DNA of 64,000 nt from DSWT01 sp035373625. Its GTDB lineage: Bacteria; Chloroflexota; Anaerolineae; B4-G1; SLSP01. Position numbers and translations under genes: made by a program. Shown here in pieces: positions 43,494 through 52,639 of the stretch. The DNA lies in assembly GCA_035373625.1 (NCBI GenBank), contig DAOSNS010000003.1:160975-224974 (forward strand). Reading direction: 5' to 3'. Below the pieces are notes generated by a model. The model was not told the DNA's origin. It saw only the letters and a list, made by a program, of their open reading frames with translations, and did no database searches. How positions within the stretch are numbered: the first letter of the stretch is position 1; each line of letters starts with the position of its first letter.

Positions 43494-43964
43494 ATGCCGA
43501 CACTGGAAACACTGATCGAATTGTTCCGCCGCAACGGACGGAAAATGACGCCGCAGCGCCGGGCCATTCTGGCCTTGTTGACGCAGGGCGACGCCCACCC
43601 CACCGCCGAGCAAATCTACCAGCAAATCAGCGCAACCATGCCCGATGTATCACGTGCGACGGTCTACAACACCCTGCGGGAGCTGGTGGCGTTGGGCGGG
43701 CTATCCGAAACCTTTGAGTATGGCGAAGGTGGGCTTCACTACGACCTGAACGCCAGCGCCCATCATCATCTTTTCTGCATACGCTGCCATGCGCTGGCAG
43801 ACGTTCACCATGACTTCGCCGAACTAACCCTTCCCCCAGAAAAGACTGCCGGCTATCAGATCAAACACTATCAAGTGATCTTCTACGGCCTCTGCCCGAC
43901 ATGCCAGAAACTCGAAGCCGGAGAAAAGTTGTCAACAGAGTCAACAGTTTTAGCAGGCAGTTAA
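43494..43964 (+). CDS. perR: Fur-family regulator, PerR-like
   Basis: 156 residues. Winged helix (RKMTPQRRAILALLTQGDAHPTAEQIYQQISATMPDVSRATVYNTLRELVALGGL), metal site AHHHLFCIRCHALADVHHDF, and structural zinc CxxC pairs (CIRC and CPTC). PerR identity is supported by the neighbouring peroxidase and iron genes and by PerR-like boxes at both divergent promoters. The diagnostic oxidisable ligands were not aligned. Transcript has a long leader (about 210 bases) carrying the 15-bp repeats. Confidence 0.85.
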   Translation: MPTLETLIELFRRNGRKMTPQRRAILALLTQGDAHPTAEQIYQQISATMPDVSRATVYNTLRELVALGGLSETFEYGEGGLHYDLNASAHHHLFCIRCHALADVHHDFAELTLPPEKTAGYQIKHYQVIFYGLCPTCQKLEAGEKLSTESTVLAGS

Positions 43965-44010
43965 AACCTTCCCCATTCACCATTTGCCATTTTACTCAGG
44001 GAGAAACGCT

Positions 44011-44883
44011 ATGTCCATCACTCCAGAAATACGTGAACAGTTATTGCGTTATCAACGCGACGAGATCACCGGACACCACATTTACAAACGCCTGGCCCAA
44101 ACGCTTCCTTCCCCCGAAAACCGCCGGGTGATAGAAGCCATCGCTGCCGATGAGCTGGGACACTATCAGCAGTGGAAAAACTACACCCAACAAGAGGTCA
44201 AACCGCAGTGGGGCAAAATCCGGTTCTATTACTGGATCAGCCGCATTTTCGGCTTCACGTTTGGAATCAAACTGCTGGAGCGTGGCGAACACGACGCACA
44301 GGACGAATACGCGCGGTTGGAAACCTGGATTCCCGAGGCCGAGGCCGTCATGCGCACCGAGCATGAGCACGAGGAGACGCTGATCGGTATGCTCGATGAG
44401 GAAAAACTACGCTATGCCGGCTCAATGGTGCTGGGGCTAAACGATGCGTTGGTCGAATTGACGGGCACACTCGCCGGGCTGACCCTCGCCTTTCAAAATA
44501 CGCGCCTGATTGCGTTGAGCGGGACGATTACAGGCATCGCGGCGGCGCTTTCGATGGCGGCTTCCGAGTATTTATCCACCAAATCCGAGGAGACAAAGAA
44601 GAATCCGCTCAAAGCCTCGCTCTATACCGGCGCGGCGTACATCGTGACGGTGCTACTGCTCATCTTACCCTATCTGGTGCTGAAGAACTATTACGCAGCC
44701 CTCGCCGTGACAATGACGGTAGCAGTCGCCATCATTGCGGGCTTTAATTACTACATTGCCGTCGCCAAAGATGAGCCGTTCAAGCCGCGTTTCCTGGAGA
44801 TGGCCGGATTGAGCTTGAGCGTGGCGGCGTTGAGTTTTGGGGTGGGGTTAATCGTCCGCAAAGTGTTCGGCGTCGAAGTCTAA
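44011..44883 (+). CDS. Rubrerythrin-like / VIT1-CCC1 fusion transporter
   Basis: 290 residues. Residues 1 to about 130 form a ferritin-like domain with Glu18 and an ExxH at 48-51 (AADELGHYQQW). Residues about 135-290 are a VIT1/CCC1 domain (AGSMVLGLNDALVELTGTLAGLTLAF; AAALSMAASEYLSTKSEE; three further helices). VIT1 proteins export Fe(II) or Mn(II). The fused domain could sense or oxidise iron. Directly downstream of the PerR-like gene; leader has TTTGCCATTTTACT. Confidence 0.92.
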   Translation: MSITPEIREQLLRYQRDEITGHHIYKRLAQTLPSPENRRVIEAIAADELGHYQQWKNYTQQEVKPQWGKIRFYYWISRIFGFTFGIKLLERGEHDAQDEYARLETWIPEAEAVMRTEHEHEETLIGMLDEEKLRYAGSMVLGLNDALVELTGTLAGLTLAFQNTRLIALSGTITGIAAALSMAASEYLSTKSEETKKNPLKASLYTGAAYIVTVLLLILPYLVLKNYYAALAVTMTVAVAIIAGFNYYIAVAKDEPFKPRFLEMAGLSLSVAALSFGVGLIVRKVFGVEV

Positions 44884-44924
44884 TGCGAATACTGAATACG
44901 GCTAAAGGCCGGGAAAAGGGATGC

Positions 44925-44947
44925 GTGGCGGGGCAAAGCCCTGCCAC
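44925..44947. terminator. Weak hairpin after the VIT1 fusion gene
   Basis: 10-bp stem GTGGCGGGGC / GCCCTGCCAC with one G-T pair and a 3-base loop, no U-tract. Another short GACGGGAC hairpin follows near 44990. Confidence 0.35.
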
Positions 44948-45031
44948 ACACCCCTAAAGACGCTGCTTTGGCGGCACAACAGACAGCACGACGGGACAAA
45001 GTCTCCCGAATGATTTCCCTCTAATGTCCCT

Positions 45032-45508
45032 CTAATGTCCCTCGGGCGCGTGGACATGCCCGTGCGCCAGTTCTTCGGGTGTGGCGTCTTCCACGCCCAC
45101 CACGGCCACATCAAAATGCAGGGTGACACCGGCCAACGGGTGGTTCATATCGAAGGTCACCCGGTCGCCTTCGATGTCCGTCACCGTGGCGATATACATC
45201 GCATTGCCGGCCTGCACGCCGAAGCGCACCCCCACCTCAACCTGCGAAGGATCCGGGAACTGTGAGAGCAAAACCGTCTCTACAAGATCGGCGTTGTACA
45301 GGCCATACCCTTCTTCAGGGGGAACCACTACGGTCAATGTGTCCCCCACCGTTTTGCCTTCGAGCGCGTTTTCCAGACCGGGGATGAGGTTGCCGGCGCC
45401 GTGCAAATAGGCAAGCGGTTCCTGACCGGCGGAGGTATCCAGGAGCTCCCCGGCATCGTCCGTCAGCGTGTAATGAATGTGTACGACTTTTCCACTGGTG
45501 ATATTCAT
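45032..45508 (-). CDS. slyD: FKBP-type peptidyl-prolyl isomerase, SlyD-like
   Basis: 158 residues. FKBP core with an inserted-in-flap domain: VVHIHYTLTDDAGELLDTSAGQEPLAYLHGAGNLIPGLENALEGKTVGD, then PPEEGYGLYN and DMNHPLAGVTLHFDVAVVGVEDATPEELAHGHVHAPEGH. The His-rich tail may bind metal ions. Start ATG 45508 preceded by GAAAGAAGG. Confidence 0.93.
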   Translation of the reverse strand: MNITSGKVVHIHYTLTDDAGELLDTSAGQEPLAYLHGAGNLIPGLENALEGKTVGDTLTVVVPPEEGYGLYNADLVETVLLSQFPDPSQVEVGVRFGVQAGNAMYIATVTDIEGDRVTFDMNHPLAGVTLHFDVAVVGVEDATPEELAHGHVHAPEGH

Positions 45509-45584
45509 TTGTATGCCTTCTTTCAAATATTAAGTTTATGGAGAAAACTTTCTCCATTATCGTACAAAACCGGAAAAAGCCAAA

Positions 45585-46718
45585 TCACGAATCCGATTTT
45601 CCCTTGCGCTTTCGATACCACCAGTTTGCCCCAAGTGCCGAGGCCACAACCGTCCCCACCAGCGTTGTGATGGCAAGGGCCTTCTTGGGAAAGGCACGGC
45701 GTTGCATCCGGGGAGAGGCCGTCAAAGCAGGTGTGTCCGGCAATGCCGATGTTTCAGGCTCAAGCGGGAGAGGGCGTGACGAAACAGCCGTTTCTACGGG
45801 CGGTGCTTCAGACGGTGAAACCGTCGCTTCCGCAGGAGACGGGGATGCTTTTGTCAGCGAGCCGAATTTTTGCGCGTAAATATGGGTAAACTCGGCGCCC
45901 AGCAAGAAAATCTGCGCCGAGTAATAAATCCAGACCAACAAAATCACCAGCGCTCCGGCCGCGCCGAAGACTGAGCCGATGTCACTCCAACGCATATACG
46001 CGCCGATAAGGTATCTTCCAACGCTGAACAGCAGCGATGTCACCGCCGCGCCGATGATGACGTCGCGCCAGGCTATTTTCACCTCGGGTAGGATTTTGTA
46101 GATGATGGCAAACAGCACCGTCAAGGTGCCTAGCGAGACGATGAAATTGCGCATCTGGGGCAGGTTTTGCAGATGAAAGTATTGCGTAATCGCCGTGATG
46201 ATGATCTCGGCAAGCAATGACAGCAGCAACACCGCCCCCACACCCAAAAGCGTCACCAAATGCAGAAAACGGCGATGGAAAAAATGCCTGAATCCACTCC
46301 CCTGACGCGGCGGGGCATGCCAGATCGCGTTGAGAACCCCCTGGACACAGTTAAAAAGCCCGGTCGCGCCGTACAACATCGTCCCCAACCCCACCAGAGA
46401 GGTCACAATGCCCGAGGCCGGATGTTTGAAATTAGCCAGCATGGTCTGGATCAACATCGTAGCCTCTGGCCCCACCAGGTTTTGAAGCTGATGGGCAATT
46501 TCATCACGGGCAACCTGCTCGCCAAAAACCATGCCGATAATGGCAATGATGATGACCAGCAGCGGCGCTATTGAAAAGATGGTGTAGTAAGCCATAGCCG
46601 CAGCCAGCCGCGAAGCTTTGTCATGCCACCAGGCGAGGCCCGTCTCTTTTAGAAGATCGAAGACTCTCCTCAAGCCTCTTCGCCACCATCCACCGCGCTC
46701 ATTCGCTGGTTCACCCAT
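45585..46718 (-). CDS. YihY/BrkB-family membrane protein
   Basis: 377 residues. Six hydrophobic helices in the BrkB pattern: RLAAAMAYYTIFSIAPLLVIIIAIIG, ASGIVTSLVGLGTMLYGATGLFNCVQGVLNAIW, VYKILPEVKIAWRDVIIGA and LVILLVWIYYSAQIFLLGAEFTHIYA. A Pro/Ser/Ala-rich tail and a seventh hydrophobic stretch (ALAITTLVGTVVASALGANWWYRKRKGK) follow. Function uncertain. Starts 12 bases after the methyltransferase gene. Confidence 0.9.
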   Translation of the reverse strand: MGEPANERGGWWRRGLRRVFDLLKETGLAWWHDKASRLAAAMAYYTIFSIAPLLVIIIAIIGMVFGEQVARDEIAHQLQNLVGPEATMLIQTMLANFKHPASGIVTSLVGLGTMLYGATGLFNCVQGVLNAIWHAPPRQGSGFRHFFHRRFLHLVTLLGVGAVLLLSLLAEIIITAITQYFHLQNLPQMRNFIVSLGTLTVLFAIIYKILPEVKIAWRDVIIGAAVTSLLFSVGRYLIGAYMRWSDIGSVFGAAGALVILLVWIYYSAQIFLLGAEFTHIYAQKFGSLTKASPSPAEATVSPSEAPPVETAVSSRPLPLEPETSALPDTPALTASPRMQRRAFPKKALAITTLVGTVVASALGANWWYRKRKGKSDS

Positions 46719-46730
46719 TCGCCGCTTCTC

Positions 46731-47498
46731 TCACTCGCTCTTTCTCCCCGCCAGGATGATGTGATAATTCACGAACGTCGCTTCCGGCGTCCCGAAATCG
46801 CGCGGTTGCAGCCATTCGACGGCGGCATGTGGCGCGCCGGCGACCAACGCCTCCAGGCACACCTTCGTGCTCGGCGTCACCGCCTGGGTCGTCGTCCATT
46901 CCTCGAAGTTGTGGGACTTCGTGAGGGTCTCGACGTGTTCCAGCGTCAGCCCGGCAGCCGTGAACGCCGCGCGCCACTCGGTCTCCGTGAGGGCGTGATT
47001 GTGACTCGGATCGCGCAGCTTCTCGAACGCTTCCACATAACCGGCGATGAGTGGCTCTTCCGGCATGACCTGATCCTGCACGAGCACCAGCCCGCCCGAT
47101 TTCACCACGCGCGCAGCCTCCTTGACGAACTGCGCCACATCGTCGAAGTGATGCGGTGCGATGCGGCAGGTCACGAGGTCAAAAGTGTTGCTATCGAAGG
47201 GCAGGGCTTCCGCGCGCGCTTCCTTAAACTCGACGTTGCGTATGCCTTTGCCGGTAATATGCGCTTCCGCCGCCTCGAGCATCTGCGGTGTGATGTCGCT
47301 GGCGACGACGTGCGCGACGTGCGGCGCGAACTTCAGCGCCGTGTGCCCCCCACCCGTCGCCACGTCGAGGACCACCCAATCGGGCTGCGGCCGTGCCAGT
47401 TCCAGAAGGCGATCCAGATCCGCGCCTTTCGCATGGGTCGCGCTGGTGACGTAGTTTTGAGCGTGCACGCCGAAGCGTTGCTGAGAAAGTGAAGACAT
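46731..47498 (-). CDS. Class I SAM-dependent methyltransferase (UbiE/MenG-like fold)
   Basis: 255 residues. AdoMet motif I VVLDVATGGGHTALKFAP, acidic residue in VASDITPQMLEAAEAH, and FDLVTCRIAPHHFDDVAQFVKEAARVVKSGGLVLVQDQ. Small-molecule substrate unknown. GGAGTGA before ATG. An AACGGATT word region (47589-47613) precedes it. Confidence 0.9.
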   Translation of the reverse strand: MSSLSQQRFGVHAQNYVTSATHAKGADLDRLLELARPQPDWVVLDVATGGGHTALKFAPHVAHVVASDITPQMLEAAEAHITGKGIRNVEFKEARAEALPFDSNTFDLVTCRIAPHHFDDVAQFVKEAARVVKSGGLVLVQDQVMPEEPLIAGYVEAFEKLRDPSHNHALTETEWRAAFTAAGLTLEHVETLTKSHNFEEWTTTQAVTPSTKVCLEALVAGAPHAAVEWLQPRDFGTPEATFVNYHIILAGRKSE

Positions 47499-47588
47499 CG
47501 CTCACTCCTTGAGGTAGTTTACGGCGTCGGTTTCACCACCGCGCACGCCGTCAAGACAAACGGTCGGATATATAAACAAATGCCTCAA

Positions 47589-47613
47589 CAGATCAAACGG
47601 AAATCTATCCGTT
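47589..47613 (-). repeat. AACGGATT leader words
   Basis: CGGAAATCTATCCGTTAGAAT then CCGTTGGG, overlapping the end of the GH42 gene and upstream of the methyltransferase gene. Confidence 0.45.
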
Positions 47614-49665
47614 AGAATCCGTTGGGACCCGTAGCTGCTTCACCACCGCGACCTCGTTTCGCATCAGATAGAACTTGCCGGTGATGCGCGGTTTGGCCAG
47701 GTCCTCGCCCTCCGGGATGTTCTCAAAGGACACAAAACCGTCGCTGTCATTGATGAAGAACCACAGTCGTTTCTCGTGGTTCTCCCGCACGACGACGTGG
47801 ATACCCTCCGGCGCAGACGGCCACAGCGGGGCGAGGCCATTCCGCTCTTGCAATGCGGGGAGTAACTGCTCCAAAATCTCCTCGGTGAAGTACGTCCCCA
47901 CATACAACGCTGCGCCCGCGCCGGTCTTCTTCATCATCACGGCGGGCTTACGCTCGAGGTGCAGGCGCCCTTCCCAGCGTGCCATGACGGCGCCACCGGG
48001 CAATACATCCAGTTGTTCGTACCAATGCACGGTGGGGACCTTCGCCTTGGGGAAGTTGATCGCCAGCGGGCGCTTATCAGGCGCGTTCTGGCGACCGTAT
48101 TCGGCGACCCGCGCACCCACCAGGGACGCCAACACCCCCGGCGGCGTCTCGGCGATGACGTTGTTGTTCCAGTCCTTCGTCGCCGTCCGCGCGCCGACAA
48201 TAAGCGTACCGCCGTTCTCGACGAAGCGCGTCAGGTTCGGCACCCATTCAGGATTGAAAAGCGCCCAGTGGGGGATGATGTAGGCTTTCAGCCCGCTCAA
48301 ATCATCCGCAGGATGCACGCAGCCCACCGCGTAACCGCGCTTGTAGAAGAAACCGTGAACCAGCGCCGCTATCTGCCAGGGCGAAGGGAGACCCAACGAA
48401 AGCGTCTCGTGCGCGTCGTACACATCCATATCGGCAGCGGCCACCCCCACATCCACCCGCACGTGCGTACCGAGCACCTCCGGCCCCAAGAGCTTCAATT
48501 CCTGCCCAAGCTGCTTGATTTCTTCATAGCGGCGGCGCGGGATATTGTCGTGATCGAGGATGCCGCACCAGTACTCCTCTGCACCGAAGCGGCACGTCCG
48601 CCAGCGGAAGAAGAGCAGGCTGTCCGCGCCGTGGGCGATGGACGTGTATGCCATCCGCCGGATTTCTTCCGGTTCGGGATTGTCGTGGAAATAGTTCCCC
48701 TGCCCGCCCGGCCCCGACTGCTGTTCAGGGATCATAAAGTTGCCCGACCACGCGCGGGCGTGATCCAGGTTGAACGCCTGACTGAAGGGCCGATGCGTCG
48801 GATCGGAATCAAAGAAGGGGTAGACATCGTAACCCAAGAAATCCAGGTCTTGAGTGAATTCGCCGCGATAGTCAATGTGGCGGAAGGTGCCGTTGTGCGT
48901 GATGAACCACTGTGAATTCGCCGCGCGCAGGATTTCCACCTGTTCGTGCTGGAAACGAGTGATATTCCACGAGATGAAACGCGCATAGTCCAGCAGGTGC
49001 GCAGGATTGGCGTAGGCGGGCTTGCCGTTTTTGGGCGTCTGGATTTCGTCGAAGCTGCTGTAAGTGAGCGCCCAGAACGCCGTGCCCCAGCCAGCATTGA
49101 GGGCAGCGATGTCATCGTGATACTTTTCGCGCAGGAACTCGCGGAATGCAACCTGGCAATTCTCGCAGTGACACTCGCTGAAGTGGCAGTTCAACTCGTT
49201 GTCGGTTTGCCAACCGACGACGTGCGGATTATCCGCAAAGTGTTCCGCCATCGCACGGGTGATTGCGCGGCTGTACGCACGGAAAACCGGACTGCTCGGA
49301 CAGGCGTGCTGCCGCGAACCGTGTTGCATCGTCACGCCGTCCGCATTGACACGCAACACGTCGGGATGTGCGCGCGTAAGCCAGCGTGGCGGCGTCGCCG
49401 TGGGCGTGCAAAGGATCGTCGCAATGCCCTTCTCACCGAGCCGGGCGATCGTCTCGTCGAACAGGCTGAAATCAAACTCGCCCTCACGCGGCTCCATCAA
49501 ATCCCAGGCAAATTCGGCCATACGCACCACGTTGAAACCCGCCTCGGCCATGCGCTCCGGGTCCTTCTCGCGGGTGGCGGCGTCCCAGTGTTCGGGATAG
49601 TACGGTGCACCATAGTAGAAAGTCTTCAAATTCGTCGGGTTTTTATGGGATAGTTTGCGAGACAT
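47605..49665 (-). CDS. GH42 beta-galactosidase
   Basis: 686 residues. TIM barrel start FYYGAPYYPEHWDAATREKDPERMAEAGFNVVRMAEFAWDLMEP, acid/base Glu in VVGWQTDNELNCHFSECHCENC, nucleophile Glu in NFMIPEQQSGPGGQGNYFHDNPEPEEIRRMAYTSIAHGADSLLFFRWR, then the trimerisation and C-terminal beta domains. The Cys cluster (HFSECHCENCQ) is the family zinc site. No signal peptide, so it acts on imported galactosides. GGAGGA before ATG. Part of the leftward carbohydrate locus. Confidence 0.95.
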   Translation of the reverse strand: MSRKLSHKNPTNLKTFYYGAPYYPEHWDAATREKDPERMAEAGFNVVRMAEFAWDLMEPREGEFDFSLFDETIARLGEKGIATILCTPTATPPRWLTRAHPDVLRVNADGVTMQHGSRQHACPSSPVFRAYSRAITRAMAEHFADNPHVVGWQTDNELNCHFSECHCENCQVAFREFLREKYHDDIAALNAGWGTAFWALTYSSFDEIQTPKNGKPAYANPAHLLDYARFISWNITRFQHEQVEILRAANSQWFITHNGTFRHIDYRGEFTQDLDFLGYDVYPFFDSDPTHRPFSQAFNLDHARAWSGNFMIPEQQSGPGGQGNYFHDNPEPEEIRRMAYTSIAHGADSLLFFRWRTCRFGAEEYWCGILDHDNIPRRRYEEIKQLGQELKLLGPEVLGTHVRVDVGVAAADMDVYDAHETLSLGLPSPWQIAALVHGFFYKRGYAVGCVHPADDLSGLKAYIIPHWALFNPEWVPNLTRFVENGGTLIVGARTATKDWNNNVIAETPPGVLASLVGARVAEYGRQNAPDKRPLAINFPKAKVPTVHWYEQLDVLPGGAVMARWEGRLHLERKPAVMMKKTGAGAALYVGTYFTEEILEQLLPALQERNGLAPLWPSAPEGIHVVVRENHEKRLWFFINDSDGFVSFENIPEGEDLAKPRITGKFYLMRNEVAVVKQLRVPTDSNG

Positions 49666-49720
49666 CGTTTGTTTCCTCCTCGTTCCAAAAATGTCAACGA
49701 GATTTCCTGGATTTCAAGGT

Positions 49721-50599
49721 TTATCCTACCAGTTCCCAATCAATCAAGCTCCGCATGCCGCTGCGAATATAGTGATAATATTTGATGTAGCGTGTCGCCG
49801 ACTCATCCCGCCCCAGGAGCACATCCAACGCCAGGATCGTCTGCCTGTCGCGCGCGACATCCACGATAGGCGCATTGACGCCTTCGGCCACCACGACGGG
49901 CAAGAATGCCTGATAGAGCGCCACGCGGTTCGGCAATTCGGAAGAAACACCGCTGACATCGAGGGTCATGTTACACCCTAATTCGTCCCTGACCAGGCGA
50001 ATCGTCTCCAGCGTCACCAATGCAGCGTGGGAATTCATTTCAACGGTCTGCATGAGGCAGTTAATCAGAACATCTTCACCGGGGATGCCCAGAGCTTCGG
50101 CGTGGGTCACGATGCGGGTGGCAATTTCTAATCGCCTGTAAGGGTCGGCGGGGATACCTTCCTCATCCATGCAACAGCCGATGATGACGGCCTCGTGTTT
50201 GACAACCAGAGGCAACAACTCATTCAGAGAGGCTTCGCTGCCGTTAACGGCGTTGACCAACGGTTTGCCGTGACAAACGGCAAGTGCCGCAGCCAATGCG
50301 CCGGGGTGCCGGGTTTCGATGCTGAGGGGGACTTCGACGGTTTCCTGAACCGCATCAAGCAGCCGGGGCAACACTGTGACCTGATCCAGGTCAGGGGTGT
50401 CTACACGAATATTGATGACATCGGCCCCGGCAGCAACTTGAGCCAGGGCCTCGTTTCGGGCGATCTCGATGTAGCTCGCCATCGGTTCGCCTGCCGCCCG
50501 CCGGCGCACCGTGCGGTTAGTCCGCCTGGCGATGAGCACCGTAGGGCCATCAGGTGCGATATGGACAGTGCTTTTCCTGCCCCTGAGAATGGTCTCCAT
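49721..50599 (-). CDS. Pterin-binding (dihydropteroate synthase-like) protein in sugar locus
   Basis: 292 residues. A TIM barrel of the pterin-binding family: AGADVINIRVDTPDLDQVTVLPRLLDAVQETVEVPLSIETRHPGALAAALAVCHGKPLVNAVNGSEASLNELLPLVVKHEAVIIGCC, then NCLMQTVEMNSHA and CNMTLDVSGVSSELPNRVALYQAFL. Closer in style to methyltetrahydrofolate:corrinoid methyltransferases (AcsE/MtrH-like) than to folate-synthesis FolP (no adjacent folate genes). No corrinoid protein is nearby. Lies between the permease and GH42 genes. Confidence 0.75.
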   Translation of the reverse strand: METILRGRKSTVHIAPDGPTVLIARRTNRTVRRRAAGEPMASYIEIARNEALAQVAAGADVINIRVDTPDLDQVTVLPRLLDAVQETVEVPLSIETRHPGALAAALAVCHGKPLVNAVNGSEASLNELLPLVVKHEAVIIGCCMDEEGIPADPYRRLEIATRIVTHAEALGIPGEDVLINCLMQTVEMNSHAALVTLETIRLVRDELGCNMTLDVSGVSSELPNRVALYQAFLPVVVAEGVNAPIVDVARDRQTILALDVLLGRDESATRYIKYYHYIRSGMRSLIDWELVG

Positions 50600-50643
50600 G
50601 AGTGATATGGTTTCTCAACGCTTTAACAACCCATCCAATACCG

Positions 50644-51693
50644 TCAACGCGCTAATCTTCTGCTAAGGATATTTTGCAGAGATACGGAGATAACAATAAT
50701 CAAACCATAGATCAACTGCGTCCAGAAACCCGACAATTTGATGACGAGGCCAAAGATTTCAACCTTACCGACGGCAACAATGCCAGCTTCGATGGCGCCG
50801 ATGATCAGACACCCGATAAATGTCCCGTATACCGTCCCCACGCCACCGTAGACCGAGGTGCCACCCAGGAAAACAGAAGCCATCGTCTTCAACAGATAGC
50901 CATCCCCCAAAGACACCCAGAAGTAAGACTGTTCAAAACTGGAAAGGACCCCCCCGAATGCCGCCGCCATACCCAGAATGGCAAAGTTAATCATGCGGGT
51001 CCGATCCACATTGACACCCATCAGTCTGGCGCTCTCCACATTGTCACCGATGAGATAGACATGGGCGCCGAATTTATGGCGATTCAAGAAGACCCATACG
51101 AGAACGGCCACCACAATCGCCCAGATCATCTGCGCCGGCAGGTACCCCCCGATCCTGCCTACCAAAGCCTGACGCAGCGGGTGCTGCTTGATCGGCACCA
51201 GCGAGACGCCGCCCGCATTGGTCACAACGAGGACGAAGCCCCGCCAGAAGAACTGCGTGCCCACCGTCGCCACCAGCGAGGGGATTTTCAGCTTGACCAC
51301 GATGACACCGTTGAGGAAGCCCACCACAGCGCCGGCGAGCAGGCTGGCGATGAAGGCCAACCCGACTTGATCGGTGAGCAGCCAGACATTGGTGAACGCC
51401 ACCATCCCCACCCCCATCACGGAGGGAAACGACAGATCCATTTCGCCGGCAATGACGATCATCGTAAGGGGTAAGGCGATAACGGCAAAGAAAGGAATGG
51501 TGGACATATAGGCCGCGTAGATATTGGACTGCAAGAACGTCTCCGGCGCGCCCATGACAAAGAGGCCCCAGATGACCAGCAGAACGCATGTAATGCCGAT
51601 TTGCAACCCGTACTGTCGGGCGACCTTGCCGAGGCGGCTGCGCCACAAAGGTTTAGGAATGGAGGCTTCGGTTTGACTGGCTGTAGCGGTCAT
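50644..51693 (-). CDS. Sugar ABC transporter permease
   Basis: 349 residues. BPD_transp_2 family with about nine helices: LPLTMIVIAGEMDLSFPSVMGVGMV, GAVVGFLNGVIVVKLKIPSLVATVGTQFFWRGFVL and LKTMASVFLGGTSVYGGVGTVYGTFIGCLIIG. Forms a homodimeric channel for ribose-type sugar importers. AAGGAGAC before ATG. Confidence 0.95.
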   Translation of the reverse strand: MTATASQTEASIPKPLWRSRLGKVARQYGLQIGITCVLLVIWGLFVMGAPETFLQSNIYAAYMSTIPFFAVIALPLTMIVIAGEMDLSFPSVMGVGMVAFTNVWLLTDQVGLAFIASLLAGAVVGFLNGVIVVKLKIPSLVATVGTQFFWRGFVLVVTNAGGVSLVPIKQHPLRQALVGRIGGYLPAQMIWAIVVAVLVWVFLNRHKFGAHVYLIGDNVESARLMGVNVDRTRMINFAILGMAAAFGGVLSSFEQSYFWVSLGDGYLLKTMASVFLGGTSVYGGVGTVYGTFIGCLIIGAIEAGIVAVGKVEIFGLVIKLSGFWTQLIYGLIIVISVSLQNILSRRLAR

Positions 51694-51743
51694 TTTGTCT
51701 CCTTAAACAAATTTGCTCTCTGTGTTCTCTGTGGTTCAAAATG

Positions 51744-52505
51744 TCATTCCAGATGCCCGGTCTGGGCCACCCGATACATCTTGTCCATCAGTTGTTCCAG
51801 GGTGATGTCTTTGGTCAAAAACTCGCCCGCGACCGTCCCCCGATCCAACACCACAACGCGGTCGGCCACCGAATACACGTGGAACACATTATGGTCAATG
51901 AAGATGCACGATTTACCGGCCTCTTTGATACCGCGCACAAACTCCAACAGTTTTTTCGTCTCCGACAAGGACAAGCCCATCGTCGGCTCGTCCAGAATGA
52001 TCAATTCCGCATCAAAATAGAGAGCGCGCACAATCGCTACCCCCTGTTTTTCACCGCCCGAAAAGGTTTTGACCACCGAGTCGGCGGCGACGGCCGATGA
52101 GGTGAACCCCATCGAGCCGAGCATCAATTTTTCGGTTTCCTGCCTCATCTTCTTGACATCAATGAAGCCGAGGAATTTCGTCACTTCACGGCCCATGAAG
52201 ATATTGCGCCACAGGGTTTGCAGGTCGGCCAGGGCGCGCTCCTGATAGACGGTTTCGATGCCGAGTCTACGGGCTTCAGAAACGGAAAGGCCCTCGATCT
52301 TGCGCCCTTTGAAGTAGATCTCGCCACCGTTGGGGTCCGGCTGATGGTAGCCGGTCACGATTTTGATCAGGGTGGATTTTCCGGCGCCGTTATCGCCGAG
52401 CAATCCTACGACTTCGCCGGGGGCGATGGCAAAGTTGACGTCGCGCAACGCCTGAACTTCCCCAAAGGATTTGGAGATGTTTCGCATTTCCAATATGTAT
52501 TCCAT
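51744..52505 (-). CDS. Sugar ABC transporter ATP-binding protein (single domain)
   Basis: 253 residues. Walker A GDNGAGKST, signature TFSGGEKQGVAIVRAL, Walker B LIILDEPTMGLS. One ATPase domain only, unlike the double-domain RbsA type, as in FrcA-like systems. A CCAACGTTC word (52521-52537) sits 15 bases before its ATG. Confidence 0.95.
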   Translation of the reverse strand: MEYILEMRNISKSFGEVQALRDVNFAIAPGEVVGLLGDNGAGKSTLIKIVTGYHQPDPNGGEIYFKGRKIEGLSVSEARRLGIETVYQERALADLQTLWRNIFMGREVTKFLGFIDVKKMRQETEKLMLGSMGFTSSAVAADSVVKTFSGGEKQGVAIVRALYFDAELIILDEPTMGLSLSETKKLLEFVRGIKEAGKSCIFIDHNVFHVYSVADRVVVLDRGTVAGEFLTKDITLEQLMDKMYRVAQTGHLE

Positions 52506-52520
52506 TGACCTTCTCCCTGG

Positions 52521-52537
52521 AAATCGTTTGAACGTTG
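52521..52537 (-). repeat. CCAACGTTCAAAC leader word, copy 2
   Basis: AATCGTTTGAACGTTGG on the plus strand, identical to 1961-1977. Confidence 0.7.
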
Positions 52538-52639
52538 GAGCGGTAGAAATTGCACCTTAATTATAAGGGCAAACGGCATAGACGCCAACGACGCTATACC
52601 GTTTGCCCCTCCTAAATTTCCAACAACACGCAGGCAGGA

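Noticed and set aside
43283..43603. Leftward frame encoding repeated VVSQI peptides
   Set aside because: It is the translation of the 15-bp GACTA DNA repeat antisense to the PerR-like gene; no ribosome site or family.
45538..45557. Short hairpin ATGGAGAAA / TTTCTCCAT as a terminator after the BrkB gene
   Set aside because: A 9-bp stem with a 2-base loop and no U-tract is too weak to call.
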